Shown: piece by piece, positions 26,585-36,165 of the stretch
Position numbering within the stretch: position 1 is the stretch's first letter
Layout of the letters: every line of letters starts with the position of its first letter
Assembly: GCF_030813245.1 (NCBI RefSeq)
Contig: NZ_JAUSUA010000002.1
Span: forward strand, 682,001 to 746,000
Direction of reading: 5' to 3'
DNA length: 64,000 nt
Source of the DNA: Alkalicoccobacillus murimartini
GTDB lineage: Bacteria; Bacillota; Bacilli; Bacillales; Bacillaceae_D
The notes under the pieces: generated by a model
What the model was told of the DNA's origin: nothing
The model's input: the letters and a program-made list of their open reading frames with translations, nothing else
Databases searched by the model: none
Program-made: the position numbers and the translations under genes

Positions 26585-27028
26585 TCACTCTATTTTTATC
26601 TCATCCTTAACAATCTGACTCACAACTTGATCAACTGTTATACTTTCTAGCTTCTCTTCTAAAGCACGTTGTGCATCCGAAAAATGCTGAGCAATAGAAT
26701 GCTGAATATTTCTACCAACCATACATTTTGGATTAGGATTGTCATGTATGTTAAACAGTTCATTGTCTTTGACTGCATGTACTGCTTTATAGACATCGAG
26801 TAGCGTGACTTGTGACAAATCCTTAGCAAGCTCAGCACCTGCAATACCTGGTTTTGTTTTCACCAAACCTTCATTTCTAAGCATTCCAATGATCTTTCGA
26901 ATAACCGCTGGATTTGTATTTACACTAGTTGCTAAAAACTCAGAAGTGTTTGCACTAGATTGATGTTTATTTACATCTAAAAGAGATAAGATATGAATTC
27001 CTACAGAGAAGCGACTACTAATAGACAT
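26585..27028 (-). CDS. Rrf2 family transcriptional regulator (YwnA-like)
   Basis: Rrf2-type winged-helix repressor (147 aa). HTH region at residues 10-60 (SSANTSEFLATSVNTNPAVIRKIIGML), wing GLVKTKPGIAGAELAKDL. The three-cysteine Fe-S cluster motif of IscR/NsrR is absent (only one Cys, in PKCMVGRN), placing it near YwnA/CymR-like non-cluster members. An upstream in-frame ATG exists, but 27028 has GAGGAAGG close by. It is divergent from an NmrA-like gene, as ywnA is near ywnB in B. subtilis. Three operator copies lie between, so autoregulation is likely. Confidence 0.85.
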   Translation of the reverse strand: MSISSRFSVGIHILSLLDVNKHQSSANTSEFLATSVNTNPAVIRKIIGMLRNEGLVKTKPGIAGAELAKDLSQVTLLDVYKAVHAVKDNELFNIHDNPNPKCMVGRNIQHSIAQHFSDAQRALEEKLESITVDQVVSQIVKDEIKIE

Positions 27029-27045
27029 TGTTTCACCTTCCTCTA

Positions 27046-27070
27046 ACTTGTAACAAATAATATTACAAGT
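27046..27070 (-). promoter_or_regulatory. Rrf2 regulator operator copy 1
   Basis: ACTTGTAA-N9-TTACAAGT, a perfect inverted repeat with 8-bp arms, just upstream of the Rrf2 gene and overlapping a candidate -10 (TATACT) on the minus strand. Confidence 0.7.
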
Positions 27071-27117
27071 ATAGTATACAAGGATCATAAGAACAATAAA
27101 AATTTACTATGTTGTTG

Positions 27118-27146
27118 TTGACAAACAAGGATCTTGTAATTATGAT
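27118..27146 (+). promoter_or_regulatory. SigA-type promoter of the dsbA remnant and NmrA-like gene
   Basis: -35 TTGACA (27118-27123), 17-nt spacer, -10 TATGAT (27141-27146). Operator copy 2 overlaps the -10. Confidence 0.75.
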
Positions 27147-27175
27147 AGTTACATGTAATCAATTAAGTTACAAGT
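27132..27175 (+). promoter_or_regulatory. Rrf2 regulator operator copies 2 and 3 (overlapping)
   Basis: TCTTGTAA-N9-TTACATGT (27132-27156) and ACATGTAA-N9-TTACAAGT (27151-27175). The arms have the 8-bp form and 9-nt spacer of copy 1, with one change in three of the four arms. Together they cover the -10 and the transcript start. Confidence 0.65.
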
Positions 27176-27218
27176 GTTCATGAAATTGATCTACCAAATT
27201 AAATAAGGAGAAAATTTT

Positions 27219-27440
27219 ATGAATGATCATCGTTTAATCTATGTCTGGGATGCCTATTGTGGATGGTGCTACGGCTTCTCAAAAAGCTTACGTGCATTTT
27301 ATAAAAACCATCCAGATATTCCTTTAGAGGTCCTTTCAGGTGGACTTTTTCAAGGGGATCAACTATCTGTCATTGGCAGTGGAGTGATGACAGCAGAGAA
27401 AATTGAAGATCGTTTAAATGAACAATTGTCCATGTCATAA
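27219..27440 (+). pseudogene. DsbA-family thioredoxin-like gene with large internal deletion
   Basis: The 73 codons join an intact DsbA-family N-terminus (YVWDAYCGWCYGFSKSL with the CGWC redox site) to what looks like the very C-terminus of the same family (GVMTAEKIEDRLNEQLSMS). Full-length members have a little over 200 residues; the helical insertion and cis-Pro region are missing. The reading frame is kept through the junction, near codon 48. The promoter and operator in front are intact, so a 73-residue CxxC peptide may still be made. Called a pseudogene because the fold cannot be complete; a functional mini-protein cannot be excluded. Confidence 0.65.
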
Positions 27441-27478
27441 CTTAAGGTACAACTAAATTAAATTTGGAGGCTACAAAC

Positions 27479-28330
27479 ATGAAAACATTAATAACTGGAG
27501 CAACAGGTAAACTAGGTTCTAAGGTAGTAACATCAGTACTTAAGGTCATTCCTGCAACGGAACTAGCTGTGAGTGTTCGAGATCCCAAAAAAGCAGCAGA
27601 ATTAAAAGAGCTTGGTGTTGATGTCCGACAAGCAGACTTTGATCATCCTGAATCACTCGATAAAGCATTTTCCGATATAGATCGTTTGTTACTGATATCA
27701 GCAGATGGAGATAACGAAACAAGAATTCAGCAGCACACAAATGCTGTTGAAGCTGCTGAGCGTGCGGGCGTTACATTCATCGCATACACAAGTCTTGCTG
27801 ATGCTACACATAGCAAAAACCTAATGGCTGCCCCTCACGTTGCAACAGAAGCAGCTATCAAGAAAACTGGCATTCCTTATTCTTTCCTACGTAATAACTG
27901 GTATCTAGAAAATGAGCTAGGCAGTATCCAAGGCGTAGTAGCAGGTGCTCCGTGGGTTACTTCAGCTGAATCCAGCAAAGTAGGCTGGGCACTGCAGCAA
28001 GATTACGCGGATGCAGCAGCCAATGTACTGACTCAAGACGGTCACGACAATACGACCTATGAGCTTTCAGGTCCACTTTTAACTCAAGAAGAATTTGTTA
28101 CTCAGCTAGGTTCTGTATTAAACAAAGACATTACATTAAATCAAGTGAATGATGAAGATTATGCTGAAACCATGAAACAAGCAGGTGTACCTGATTTCGC
28201 CATTCCTATTGTTGTAGGCATTCAACAAAGTATTAGAGTTGGTAGCCTTGCTATTGAAAGTGATGACTTTGAAAAGGTCTTAGGTCGTCCTGTAACTCCA
28301 ATGAAAGAAGCTCTCAAGCAACTGGTTTAA
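27479..28330 (+). CDS. NmrA-like NAD(P)-binding protein (YtfG/QorB type)
   Basis: Atypical short-chain dehydrogenase (283 aa) of the NmrA/QorB group: N-terminal GATGKLGSKV nucleotide-binding motif (residues 7-16), then VSVRDPKKAAELKELGVDVR and the FLRNNWYLENE block typical of quinone oxidoreductase-like members. ATG 27479 follows GGAGG by 8 nt. Co-transcribed with the upstream dsbA remnant behind an Rrf2-controlled promoter. Probable role in quinone or electrophile/redox stress (inference from QorB and from ywnAB). Confidence 0.85.
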   Translation: MKTLITGATGKLGSKVVTSVLKVIPATELAVSVRDPKKAAELKELGVDVRQADFDHPESLDKAFSDIDRLLLISADGDNETRIQQHTNAVEAAERAGVTFIAYTSLADATHSKNLMAAPHVATEAAIKKTGIPYSFLRNNWYLENELGSIQGVVAGAPWVTSAESSKVGWALQQDYADAAANVLTQDGHDNTTYELSGPLLTQEEFVTQLGSVLNKDITLNQVNDEDYAETMKQAGVPDFAIPIVVGIQQSIRVGSLAIESDDFEKVLGRPVTPMKEALKQLV

Positions 28331-28340
28331 CAATCATGTA

Positions 28341-28378
28341 AAAAACCCGTTCCTCTCATCAAAGAGGTACGGGTTTTT
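28341..28378. terminator. Bidirectional terminator after the NmrA-like gene
   Basis: AAAAACCCGT(T)CCTCT / AGAGG(T)ACGGGTTTTT stem; T-runs on both strands, so it can also serve the convergent rhaEW transcript. Confidence 0.85.
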
Positions 28379-28432
28379 ACTGTTCAGCTACTCTGCTGAA
28401 CCTCTAGATATCTACTCCACTGCTATCCTTTG

Positions 28433-30496
28433 TTATCTTGTAAATGCTGCCGGCACTCCGCCATCAACTGTAATCATACAACCTGTTGTCTTCTCTGATT
28501 TTGATGATGATAGGAACAATACTGCATCAGCAATATCCTTAGGGAAGATCATCACACCTAGTGTCGTGCGCTTTTTGTAGTGATTCTCTAACTCGTCTGG
28601 CTCAATGCCGTATGCCGCGGCGCGTTCTTCGCGCCATGCGGAGCCCCAGATCGCTGATCCCTGCAAGACTGCATCTGGAAGAACCGTATTCACTCGGATA
28701 CCAAAGTCTCCACCCTCTGCTGCAATCGTACGAGCGAGATGAGCTTCAAGTGCTTTTACTGAGCTGTAAGCAGAAACATTTTTCCCAGCATAGACAGAGT
28801 TTTTCGATCCGATGAATACCATACTTCCGCCAATGTCTTGTTTCTTCAGTAGCTTAAATGCTTCACGAGAAACGAGGAAATATCCTGTACCAAGTACATT
28901 CATATTCAGGTTCCATTCTTTTAAGCTTGTTTCATCAAATGGACTTGAGGTTGCAAGCCCTGCATTGTTGACAAGAAAATCAATTCCGCCATATGTGCGT
29001 GCGACTTCAGCAAATGCTTCAACAATCATATCTTCACTTGTTACGTCCATTTTAATAGCCAATGCGCGACCTTCACCATACTCTTCATTAATCTCAGCAG
29101 CAACCTTCTGTGCGCCTTCAAGGTTTAGATCGGCAAGCACAACATGGGCACCCTGACTTACATATTGACGGCAAGTTTCGCTACCGATTCCACCTGCTCC
29201 ACCAGTAACAAAGGCTACTTTACGAGAGAACTCAGATTCCGCTGGTGCTAGTGACAACTTGTATAGCTCTAACGGCCAATATTCGATCTGGAAGGATTCC
29301 TCTGCATTTAGAGAAACAAATCCACCAAGTGCCGTTGTACCTTTCATAACGGAGATAGCTCGTGTATATAATGCACCACTCACTTTAGAATTCGCTAGGC
29401 TTTTACCTGTATTCACCATGCCAAGACCTGGGATCAAGATGACGCGTGGAGAAGGATCAAACATTTTATCTCCTTCTGATTGATTCGCTTCAAAGTACGC
29501 TTCATACTCTTCTTTATACTTTTTGATGCCTTCAATTAACTTTTCAGCTAATGCCTCTGTATCATCTACTTTTGGTTCCCAGCTAATATAAAGGGGTACA
29601 CGTTTTGTGTGAACGAGATGATCAGGGCAAGCTGCGCCTACCTGCGAAAGCTCTTCTGCATCTTGGCTATTTACAAACTCAAGGATGTGCTCTCCGTCAT
29701 CATAGGAAAGGATTGATTTCTCTTGCTGACTCACTTGGCCACGGATCACTGGCATCACACTAGCTAATACAGACTTACGATCGTCCTCTGTCAAACCAGA
29801 AAATTTCTGCCCTCCAAAGATGTCAGCCTGCTTCGATTCGATAAAGGATTCCGCTTCATTGATCACAGAAATTGTGCGGTCGTAGCTTTCTTTAGCTGTT
29901 TCTCCCCATACGACCAGACCGTGTTTTTCCATAAGAACAAGCTCTGCTTTTGGGTTGTTCTGAACACCTTCTGCAATCATCTTAGATAAAGTGAAGCCAG
30001 GACGGATATAAGGAACCCAGACAAAACGGTCTCCAAAGATCTCCTTCGCCAGTTCTTGCCCATTATCTGCGCAGCATAGGCTGATAATTGCATCTGGATG
30101 CGTATGATCCACATGTTTAAATGGAAGGAAAGCATGAAGCAATGTTTCTATGGATGCACGAGGGTGCTTTTGACTCAGCATGCAGTTTTCTAGATAGGCA
30201 ACCATCTCCGCATCTGGCATCTCGTCTTTTTCAATTAATGGACGAACGTCTTCAAGTCGCAGACCTGTGAAATTCTTTGCTCCCATTGTAGCTAGATCTG
30301 ATCCGCTTCCTTTCACCCACATCACTTCAACTTCACGACCACGAAAGTCGATCTCTGTTGTCTTCATTGATGTGTTACCTCCGCCCCAGTTACATACAGC
30401 GCGGTCAGAACCAATCAAATTCGAGCGGTACACCAGCTCATCTAATCCTTGAGTTAAAGATTCTGCTTCTTGATTGTTCCAAAGATTCTTCACCAT
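28433..30496 (-). CDS. rhaEW: Bifunctional rhamnulose-1-phosphate aldolase / L-lactaldehyde dehydrogenase-type SDR fusion
   Basis: Fusion protein (687 aa). Residues 1 to about 400 are a class II (zinc) aldolase domain with the metal-binding HVDHTHPDA near residue 130; residues about 425-687 are a short-chain dehydrogenase with TGGAGGIGSETCR, the NNAG motif and the catalytic Tyr in SAYSSVKA. Matches RhaEW (YuxG) of B. subtilis, which cleaves L-rhamnulose-1-phosphate to dihydroxyacetone phosphate and L-lactaldehyde and then converts the lactaldehyde. Last gene of rhaB-rhaA-rhaEW, 33 nt after rhaA. Confidence 0.93.
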   Translation of the reverse strand: MVKNLWNNQEAESLTQGLDELVYRSNLIGSDRAVCNWGGGNTSMKTTEIDFRGREVEVMWVKGSGSDLATMGAKNFTGLRLEDVRPLIEKDEMPDAEMVAYLENCMLSQKHPRASIETLLHAFLPFKHVDHTHPDAIISLCCADNGQELAKEIFGDRFVWVPYIRPGFTLSKMIAEGVQNNPKAELVLMEKHGLVVWGETAKESYDRTISVINEAESFIESKQADIFGGQKFSGLTEDDRKSVLASVMPVIRGQVSQQEKSILSYDDGEHILEFVNSQDAEELSQVGAACPDHLVHTKRVPLYISWEPKVDDTEALAEKLIEGIKKYKEEYEAYFEANQSEGDKMFDPSPRVILIPGLGMVNTGKSLANSKVSGALYTRAISVMKGTTALGGFVSLNAEESFQIEYWPLELYKLSLAPAESEFSRKVAFVTGGAGGIGSETCRQYVSQGAHVVLADLNLEGAQKVAAEINEEYGEGRALAIKMDVTSEDMIVEAFAEVARTYGGIDFLVNNAGLATSSPFDETSLKEWNLNMNVLGTGYFLVSREAFKLLKKQDIGGSMVFIGSKNSVYAGKNVSAYSSVKALEAHLARTIAAEGGDFGIRVNTVLPDAVLQGSAIWGSAWREERAAAYGIEPDELENHYKKRTTLGVMIFPKDIADAVLFLSSSKSEKTTGCMITVDGGVPAAFTR

Positions 30497-30529
30497 TCAT
30501 ATCCCATCCTTTTCTCTCTTTAATTAGCG

Positions 30530-31783
30530 TTACACTCGTTTAGATTGAGTATCTTCCTCATATTTCTGTATATCTTTTAACCAGCTTTCTTTAACTGGTA
30601 CTTGTTGTCTTTGGCAATACTCATCCCAAATCGCTCCAAAAGGATATGTTTTGAATTCCTCAAGCAGCGCGAGCCTTTCAGTGAAATTACCTTCTTCTTG
30701 AAGAGATTTTAAGTGTTCACTTGGCTCAAGCAATGCATAGAGTAAAGCCTTTACCGTATTACGTGTTCCAATTGTCCAAGCTGCCACTCGGTTAATACTT
30801 GCATCAAAGAAATCAAGTCCAATGCTCACTCGTTCAAGCGCATCTGAACGAACAATTTCGTGCGCAATTTCCTTCAACTCATCATCAAATGTCACAACAT
30901 GATCACTATCCCATCTCACAGGACGCGACACATGCAGTGCTACTTTTTCATTAAATAGAAGCAAGGACGAAAGCTTATTGGAAATCGTCTCTGTTGGATG
31001 AAAGTGTCCTGAATCAAGTAGGCAAAGTTTCTGATTTTGCTGCGCATAGCTCATATAAAACTCATGAGACCCGACAACGTAAGCTTCTGATCCAATGCCG
31101 AATAATTTACTTTCAACAGCATCTAGAACTAAGCTCTCATCAAAAGATTCCGAGTAAATTTCATCAAGGGATTCCTTCAGCCTTCTCCGAGGTGTTAATC
31201 GATCACTTGGTGTATCCTTATAGCCATCAGGCACCCAAATATTAACGAGTGAAGGCGTACCTAGTTGTTCTCCGAAATAGGCAGCAATTTTGCGACTTGC
31301 CTTACAATGATTGATCCAAAACTCTCGAATCTCAGGGTCTGGATGACTCAGAGTTAAACCATCTTCTGCTTTTGGATGGGCAAACACTGTCGGGTTAAAA
31401 TCTAGACCTAGCCCTCTTTCCTTTGCCCATGCTACCCACTTCTCAAAGTGTTTTGGTTCAATGGCATCACGGTCAACATCTTCTCCGTTTGTTTCCGCAT
31501 AAATGGCATGTAGATTTATGCGATGCTTCCCAGGAATTAGAGCAAGAGCCTGATCTAAATCAGCACGTAGCTCTTCTCCATTTCTTGCTTTACCAGGGTA
31601 ATTTCCAGTTACATCAATGCCTCCTGACAGCTCCCTTTGTGCAACCTCAAATCCAGTAATATCATCACCTTGCCAGCAATGAACCGATATTGGAACTTGC
31701 GCCATTTTTTCAAATGCCTCTTCTACGTTAACGCCAAAGCGTTCATAATGTGATTTCGCTTCTGTAAATGCTGTGTTAGCCAT
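30530..31783 (-). CDS. rhaA: L-rhamnose isomerase
   Basis: RhaA (417 aa, family length) interconverts L-rhamnose and L-rhamnulose. Recognised by [14 protein letters not shown] near residue 33, [15 protein letters not shown] near 120, and [19 protein letters not shown] near 260 bearing metal ligands. The start lies inside the 3' end of rhaB (8-nt overlap) with AAGGAGAG before it. Confidence 0.96.
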   Translation of the reverse strand: MANTAFTEAKSHYERFGVNVEEAFEKMAQVPISVHCWQGDDITGFEVAQRELSGGIDVTGNYPGKARNGEELRADLDQALALIPGKHRINLHAIYAETNGEDVDRDAIEPKHFEKWVAWAKERGLGLDFNPTVFAHPKAEDGLTLSHPDPEIREFWINHCKASRKIAAYFGEQLGTPSLVNIWVPDGYKDTPSDRLTPRRRLKESLDEIYSESFDESLVLDAVESKLFGIGSEAYVVGSHEFYMSYAQQNQKLCLLDSGHFHPTETISNKLSSLLLFNEKVALHVSRPVRWDSDHVVTFDDELKEIAHEIVRSDALERVSIGLDFFDASINRVAAWTIGTRNTVKALLYALLEPSEHLKSLQEEGNFTERLALLEEFKTYPFGAIWDEYCQRQQVPVKESWLKDIQKYEEDTQSKRV

Positions 31784-33197
31784 GATGAATCTCTCCTTTT
31801 TGTGGGATATATTCAGTTAAATCAAAGGACTTTGCAACAAGCTCTCTCGCTTCTGATAAATGACTAATCTCATTCTGAGCAATCATTTGCACAATGATAT
31901 TACCGATCGCCGTTGCTTCAATCGGCCCCGCTACAACACGTTTTCCTGTTTGGTTGGCCAGTAGCTGGTTCACGTATTCATTCTGCGCCCCACCGCCAAT
32001 GATATTTACCTGATCAAAGGGCTGTCCTACAACCTCTTCAATCTGTTGAATAGACGTTTGATAGCTTTGGGTTAAACTATGAAATACGCATGCTGCCAAT
32101 TCACTTGATTTTGCAGGAACCGGCTGGCCAGTCTCCATACACGCAGCCTGAATTTCTTCAATCATATTGACTGGGTTTAGGAATCGATGCTGATCCACAT
32201 CAATACGTGCTGGATTCTTCACCTGTTTACTCGCCTGCACTAGGTCGTCAAATGAATACAGGTCACCATAAAGCCGTTTCACCTCTTGTATCATCCAAAA
32301 ACCCATGATATTCTTCAAAAATCTAAATCTATGATTCACACCGCCTTCATTGGTGAAGTTGTAAGACAATGCTTTTTCACTGCAGATCGGCTCTGAGTTT
32401 TCCACGCCAAGCAAAGACCACGTTCCAGAACTCAGATAGATGGTTTCTTTCGATTCCGGTACAGCTGCTACAGCAGAGGCTGTATCGTGTGTTGCCGGAA
32501 CAATCACTTCTAGATCGAAACCAAACTCATCCACTAGCTCCTGCTTAAGCCCACCTAAGTGAGTACCCGGTAGCACAATGTCTTCAAATACATCAGGAGA
32601 CATCCCAATACCCTCAAGCAAAATTGGATCCCACTCTTTCGTGAATGCGTTCATCAGCTGTGTCGACGTGGCATTGGTATATTCGTTAACTTTTTTCCCT
32701 GTTAGTAGATAGTGAAAGTAATCCGGTATCATTAAAAAAGACTCTGCTTTCTCAAGCGCTTCTGGTTGCTCTTTTTTTAGTGCAGCAAGCTGATAAATTG
32801 TATTAAACGGTTGAAACTGGATACCCGTGTAGGAATAGATCTTCTCTTTTCTAATCTGCTGTGTAACTTCTTCCATTACTCCATCCGTACGTGTATCTCT
32901 GTATGCAACAGCTGGTGTTAGTAGTTGATCATGAGCATCCAACAGAACAAAATCCACTGCCCATGTATCGATTCCAATCGATGTTGGCGTAATGCCTTGA
33001 TCTCGACATGCAAGGATGCCTTTCTTAATCTCATCAAATAAGTAATCGATATCCCAGCACAACTGTCCAGATTTGTTGATCATTCCGTTAGAGAATCGGT
33101 GAACTTCCTGTAAATCTATTTTTTCATCGATCAAGCGACCGACAAGTAATCGTCCACCGGATGCGCCGATATCAACGGCTATATGATTTGATGCCAT
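31776..33197 (-). CDS. rhaB: Rhamnulokinase
   Basis: FGGY-family sugar kinase (473 aa) phosphorylating L-rhamnulose with ATP. ATP-binding [12 protein letters not shown] at residues 9-20, rhamnulokinase block [15 protein letters not shown] near 73, [17 protein letters not shown] near 392. First gene of the rha operon; the promoter region carries a cre box and the upstream gene is an AraC regulator. No rhaM mutarotase gene is present, unlike the B. subtilis operon. Confidence 0.95.
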   Translation of the reverse strand: MASNHIAVDIGASGGRLLVGRLIDEKIDLQEVHRFSNGMINKSGQLCWDIDYLFDEIKKGILACRDQGITPTSIGIDTWAVDFVLLDAHDQLLTPAVAYRDTRTDGVMEEVTQQIRKEKIYSYTGIQFQPFNTIYQLAALKKEQPEALEKAESFLMIPDYFHYLLTGKKVNEYTNATSTQLMNAFTKEWDPILLEGIGMSPDVFEDIVLPGTHLGGLKQELVDEFGFDLEVIVPATHDTASAVAAVPESKETIYLSSGTWSLLGVENSEPICSEKALSYNFTNEGGVNHRFRFLKNIMGFWMIQEVKRLYGDLYSFDDLVQASKQVKNPARIDVDQHRFLNPVNMIEEIQAACMETGQPVPAKSSELAACVFHSLTQSYQTSIQQIEEVVGQPFDQVNIIGGGAQNEYVNQLLANQTGKRVVAGPIEATAIGNIIVQMIAQNEISHLSEARELVAKSFDLTEYIPQKGEIHHG

Positions 33198-33214
33198 CCT
33201 TTCACCCCTTATTC

Positions 33215-33228
33215 TGAAATCGCTTTCT
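33215..33228 (-). promoter_or_regulatory. cre box upstream of rhaB
   Basis: TGAAATCGCTTTCT (plus-strand reading) matches TGWAANCGNTNWCA at 13 of 14 positions; it lies 18-31 nt before the rhaB start, a position suited to a CcpA roadblock. Confidence 0.6.
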
Positions 33229-33308
33229 TTTTATCAGTATATAAAAAAGACCTTTATATCACTAGGTCCGCATTCAACGAATCATATGTCCTTATTTGCA
33301 TGAATAAA

Positions 33309-33331
33309 AGACCCCCATTTATGGGAGGTCT
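33309..33331 (-). terminator. Terminator overlapping the end of the AraC gene
   Basis: On the minus strand GACCTCCCAT/ATGGGGGTC pair (one mismatch) and are followed by a T-rich tail. The stem includes the last codons and stop of the 33319-34290 gene. Confidence 0.65.
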
Positions 33332-34290
33332 CTAGATGATTCTCGGAATTTTTTTGGGGTCATTCCATATCTCTTCTGAAAAATACGGTAAAAATAGCTC
33401 ACATTGTCATACCCTACTTGATTCACAACCATGGTAATCGGTAGGTCTGTTTTTGTCATAAGATCGCAGGCCACAGTTAAGCGCTTTTCCTGCAGAAGTT
33501 CTTTAAAGGTTTGATTCGTCATTTGTTTTATCGCTCGACTTAACACATAATCGTGTTGATTCAATCGATGTGATATCTCAGTTAATGTTGCCGTACTGTA
33601 CGATTGATTAATATACGATAATGTTTCCTGCATCCAGCTACTATGAAGAGTTAACGTTTCTGCTCCTTCAATTTGATGTTCATTCTGGGACAACTCTACT
33701 ATTAATAGGCCAACCTGAAGCTTCACTCGAGCCTCAGACACATCAACTGGATTAAGAATTTCATTTATAATCGTCAGGATTAATTCTTGTAATTTATCAT
33801 TCGTCGCGGTTTTAAATGTGAGGTATTGCCCTTGGTAGGAGTAGGTATAGAGACTATCCATTAAAAAACGATAGATGGGACCTCTAATATTCAAAAAAGA
33901 AAAGATATATTCAAAAAAACTCGGCTGAATAATAAAGTTGATGATAATATCCTCTTTTGAACAAGGGTCAATCTCATGTTCAATGTGTTGATTAAGGAAC
34001 ATAAGCTCGCCTTCATTTAATGTAAGTCTTTTGCCTGCAATAGTTTGCGTAAATGAACCCTGAAGAACATAGCTCATCTCGATATAATCATGCTTATGTC
34101 TAGGAAATTGAATAAAACGGGTATGTTTGCGCACCATAATCGTTTCATTGTCAGTCAAAAATTTCTTACTTTCTACCATAGTAAATTGAGGCTGTGACGT
34201 GTATCTATTATGTGAAACCTTATGTTCAGAGAGAATATCCTTTTCCTCATCCGTTAAAGGCATGAGCTCCTCTAGAATCTTTTCTTTCAC
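33319..34290 (-). CDS. AraC family regulator, probable rhamnose-operon activator
   Basis: AraC-type regulator (323 aa): cupin domain (about 60-140: QFPRHKHDYIEMSYVLQG, then FLNQHIEHEIDP) and C-terminal AraC HTH pair (about 220-318: RLNQHDYVLSRAIKQMT and VNQVGYDNVSYFYRIFQKRYG). GTG start with GAGGTG 7 nt upstream. It is directly upstream of and co-oriented with rhaBA-rhaEW but has its own terminator, so the rha operon is a separate unit that it likely activates. B. subtilis uses a DeoR-type RhaR instead. The rhamnose link is inferred from position. Confidence 0.85.
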   Translation of the reverse strand: MKEKILEELMPLTDEEKDILSEHKVSHNRYTSQPQFTMVESKKFLTDNETIMVRKHTRFIQFPRHKHDYIEMSYVLQGSFTQTIAGKRLTLNEGELMFLNQHIEHEIDPCSKEDIIINFIIQPSFFEYIFSFLNIRGPIYRFLMDSLYTYSYQGQYLTFKTATNDKLQELILTIINEILNPVDVSEARVKLQVGLLIVELSQNEHQIEGAETLTLHSSWMQETLSYINQSYSTATLTEISHRLNQHDYVLSRAIKQMTNQTFKELLQEKRLTVACDLMTKTDLPITMVVNQVGYDNVSYFYRIFQKRYGMTPKKFRESSRDLP

Positions 34291-34424
34291 CTTTAATCAC
34301 CTCAGTTATCTCAAACTATAGCATAGACAAACGGCCATCCTATAGGAGAAACGTATTTGCTTATTTTATTGTGATATACTACTTTTTAGGTTATTTTAAT
34401 TTGTCCGTTTAAAGAGAGGCACCT

Positions 34425-36164
34425 TTGATGATTGAACTTCTTATTACTATGTTAGAACGTCTTGGAATTATTGTTATGATTGCTTTTATTCTGACACGTT
34501 TTAGTTTTTTTCGCCATTTGATTACATCCAACCAACTGAACCGAAAACAGCAATTGATTGCCGTCCTCTTTTTTGGGGTCTTCGGTATAGTTGGAACGTA
34601 TTCTGGATTAACGTTCAGCACGTCATCCTCTGAATTTTCGTTATGGGCGACCGACATCAATACTGATGAAGCCATTGCAAATTTTCGTGTGATAGGTGTT
34701 GTACTAGCGGGACTTCTTGGAGGATATAAAGTAGGCATTGGTGCCGGATTGATTGCTGGTGTACACCGCTTTTTTCTAGGGGGATACACTGCCTTTCCTT
34801 GTGGCATTGCGTCTATCTTAGCTGGTTATTTTGCTGGTCTTTTCCGTAAGGATAATCAACGTCCGCCTCTAACAAAAGCATTAATTATTGGTGCAGCGGC
34901 AGAGGCAGTCCAAATGCTACTCATTCTTCTTCTAGCTAGACCCTTTTCTCAGGCTCTAGACTTGATTGAAATGATTGCCTTACCTATGATCATTGCAAAC
35001 GGCTTAGGCTGTGCATTATTTCTACTGATTATTAAAAATGTTGTCTATCAGGAAGATAAAATTGGGGCTTCTCAAACTCAGCTATCTCTTCGTATCGCAG
35101 ATCAGACACTTGTTTACTTAAGGAAAGGGTTAAATGCCTCGTCTGCACAGGCTGTCTGTCAGATTCTTCATAGTGAGACACAGACCATTGCGGTTTCCAT
35201 CACAAACAAAACCAATATTCTTGCTCACGTAGGGATGGCAAGCGATCATCACCAACAGAAAAGCCCAATTCAAACTCAGGTCACACGGGATGTGATACGT
35301 GATGGACAGCTTGTCATTGCCAAAAATCAGATGATCCACTGTTCTCATCCAGACTGTCCTTTAGGTGCCGCCGTCATTGCTCCTCTCAAACAACGAGGGG
35401 AAACAATTGGTACGCTTAAGTTTTATTTTCACTCTGCCAAAGAGATCAGTCCACTCTCGATTGAATTAATATCTGGACTGAGTGCGCTCTTAAGTAGTCA
35501 ATTAGAAATTGCAAATGCGGATCACGCCTATAAGTTAGCTCAAGAAGCTGAGATTACAGCATTACAAGCCCAAATCAGTCCACACTTCTTATTTAATTCA
35601 TTAAATACGATCACTTCATTGATTCGGATTGATCCAGGAAAAGCACGTAAATTACTTGTATCCTTGTCTCACTTTTTACGTCAAAACCTTTCAGCTACGA
35701 CAGAGAGCTCCATTACATTTGAACAAGAATTACGACATATGAAAGCGTATCTGACAATTGAAGAGACACGCTTCAACGATAAGTTCACTGTTATCTATGA
35801 TATAGATGAAAACTGTTTAATGGAGAAGTTACCACCGCTCACCCTTCAGCCGATTGTTGAGAATGCCATCAAACACGGCATCTATCCTTTAGATCGAGCC
35901 TGTACATTGACTATTCGTATTAATAGATGGCGGGATAAAATCTATGTTACTGTCGAAGATACAGGTAAAGGCATGGATAGAGAAACAGCAGACCTTATTA
36001 AACATAGTCATGTTCCATCTGAAACCGGATCAGGACTTGCCATGCACAATATCAATCGAAGGCTTACATTGATGTTTGGCGCAGATGCTGCTTTGCAGAT
36101 TGAAAGTGAACCCAATCAAGGGACAAGTGTACGGTTTGCTATTCCTATAATGGAGGATCGTTGA
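34425..36164 (+). CDS. lytS: LytS-type sensor histidine kinase (5TM Lyt receptor)
   Basis: Membrane sensor kinase (579 aa): N-terminal 5TMR-LYT sensor region (residues 1 to about 200, with NxR-type VGIGAGLIAGVHRFFLGG), a GAF-like domain (about 215-360) with a HCSHPDCPLGAAV cysteine cluster, then a His_kinase domain with phospho-acceptor His387 in QISPHFLFNSLNT and an HATPase (VENAIKHGI, DTGKGM). It is 1 nt from lytT and upstream of cstA. LytS/BtsS-type kinases respond to extracellular pyruvate in B. subtilis and E. coli, and the linked CstA agrees (inference). Confidence 0.92.
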   Translation: MMIELLITMLERLGIIVMIAFILTRFSFFRHLITSNQLNRKQQLIAVLFFGVFGIVGTYSGLTFSTSSSEFSLWATDINTDEAIANFRVIGVVLAGLLGGYKVGIGAGLIAGVHRFFLGGYTAFPCGIASILAGYFAGLFRKDNQRPPLTKALIIGAAAEAVQMLLILLLARPFSQALDLIEMIALPMIIANGLGCALFLLIIKNVVYQEDKIGASQTQLSLRIADQTLVYLRKGLNASSAQAVCQILHSETQTIAVSITNKTNILAHVGMASDHHQQKSPIQTQVTRDVIRDGQLVIAKNQMIHCSHPDCPLGAAVIAPLKQRGETIGTLKFYFHSAKEISPLSIELISGLSALLSSQLEIANADHAYKLAQEAEITALQAQISPHFLFNSLNTITSLIRIDPGKARKLLVSLSHFLRQNLSATTESSITFEQELRHMKAYLTIEETRFNDKFTVIYDIDENCLMEKLPPLTLQPIVENAIKHGIYPLDRACTLTIRINRWRDKIYVTVEDTGKGMDRETADLIKHSHVPSETGSGLAMHNINRRLTLMFGADAALQIESEPNQGTSVRFAIPIMEDR

Positions 36165-36165
36165 T

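Noticed and set aside
27464-27478. TTG start 5 codons before the NmrA-like gene
   Set aside because: It overlaps the GGAGG ribosome-binding site; ATG 27479 is correctly spaced.
28381-28400. GTTCAGC/GCTGAAC hairpin at the end of rhaEW
   Set aside because: Good 7-bp stem but no T-run on either strand; the adjacent 28341-28378 terminator explains termination.
34409-34807. 132-codon minus-strand frame opposite the lytS start
   Set aside because: Shadow of the lytS reading frame; no start signal and composition not protein-like.
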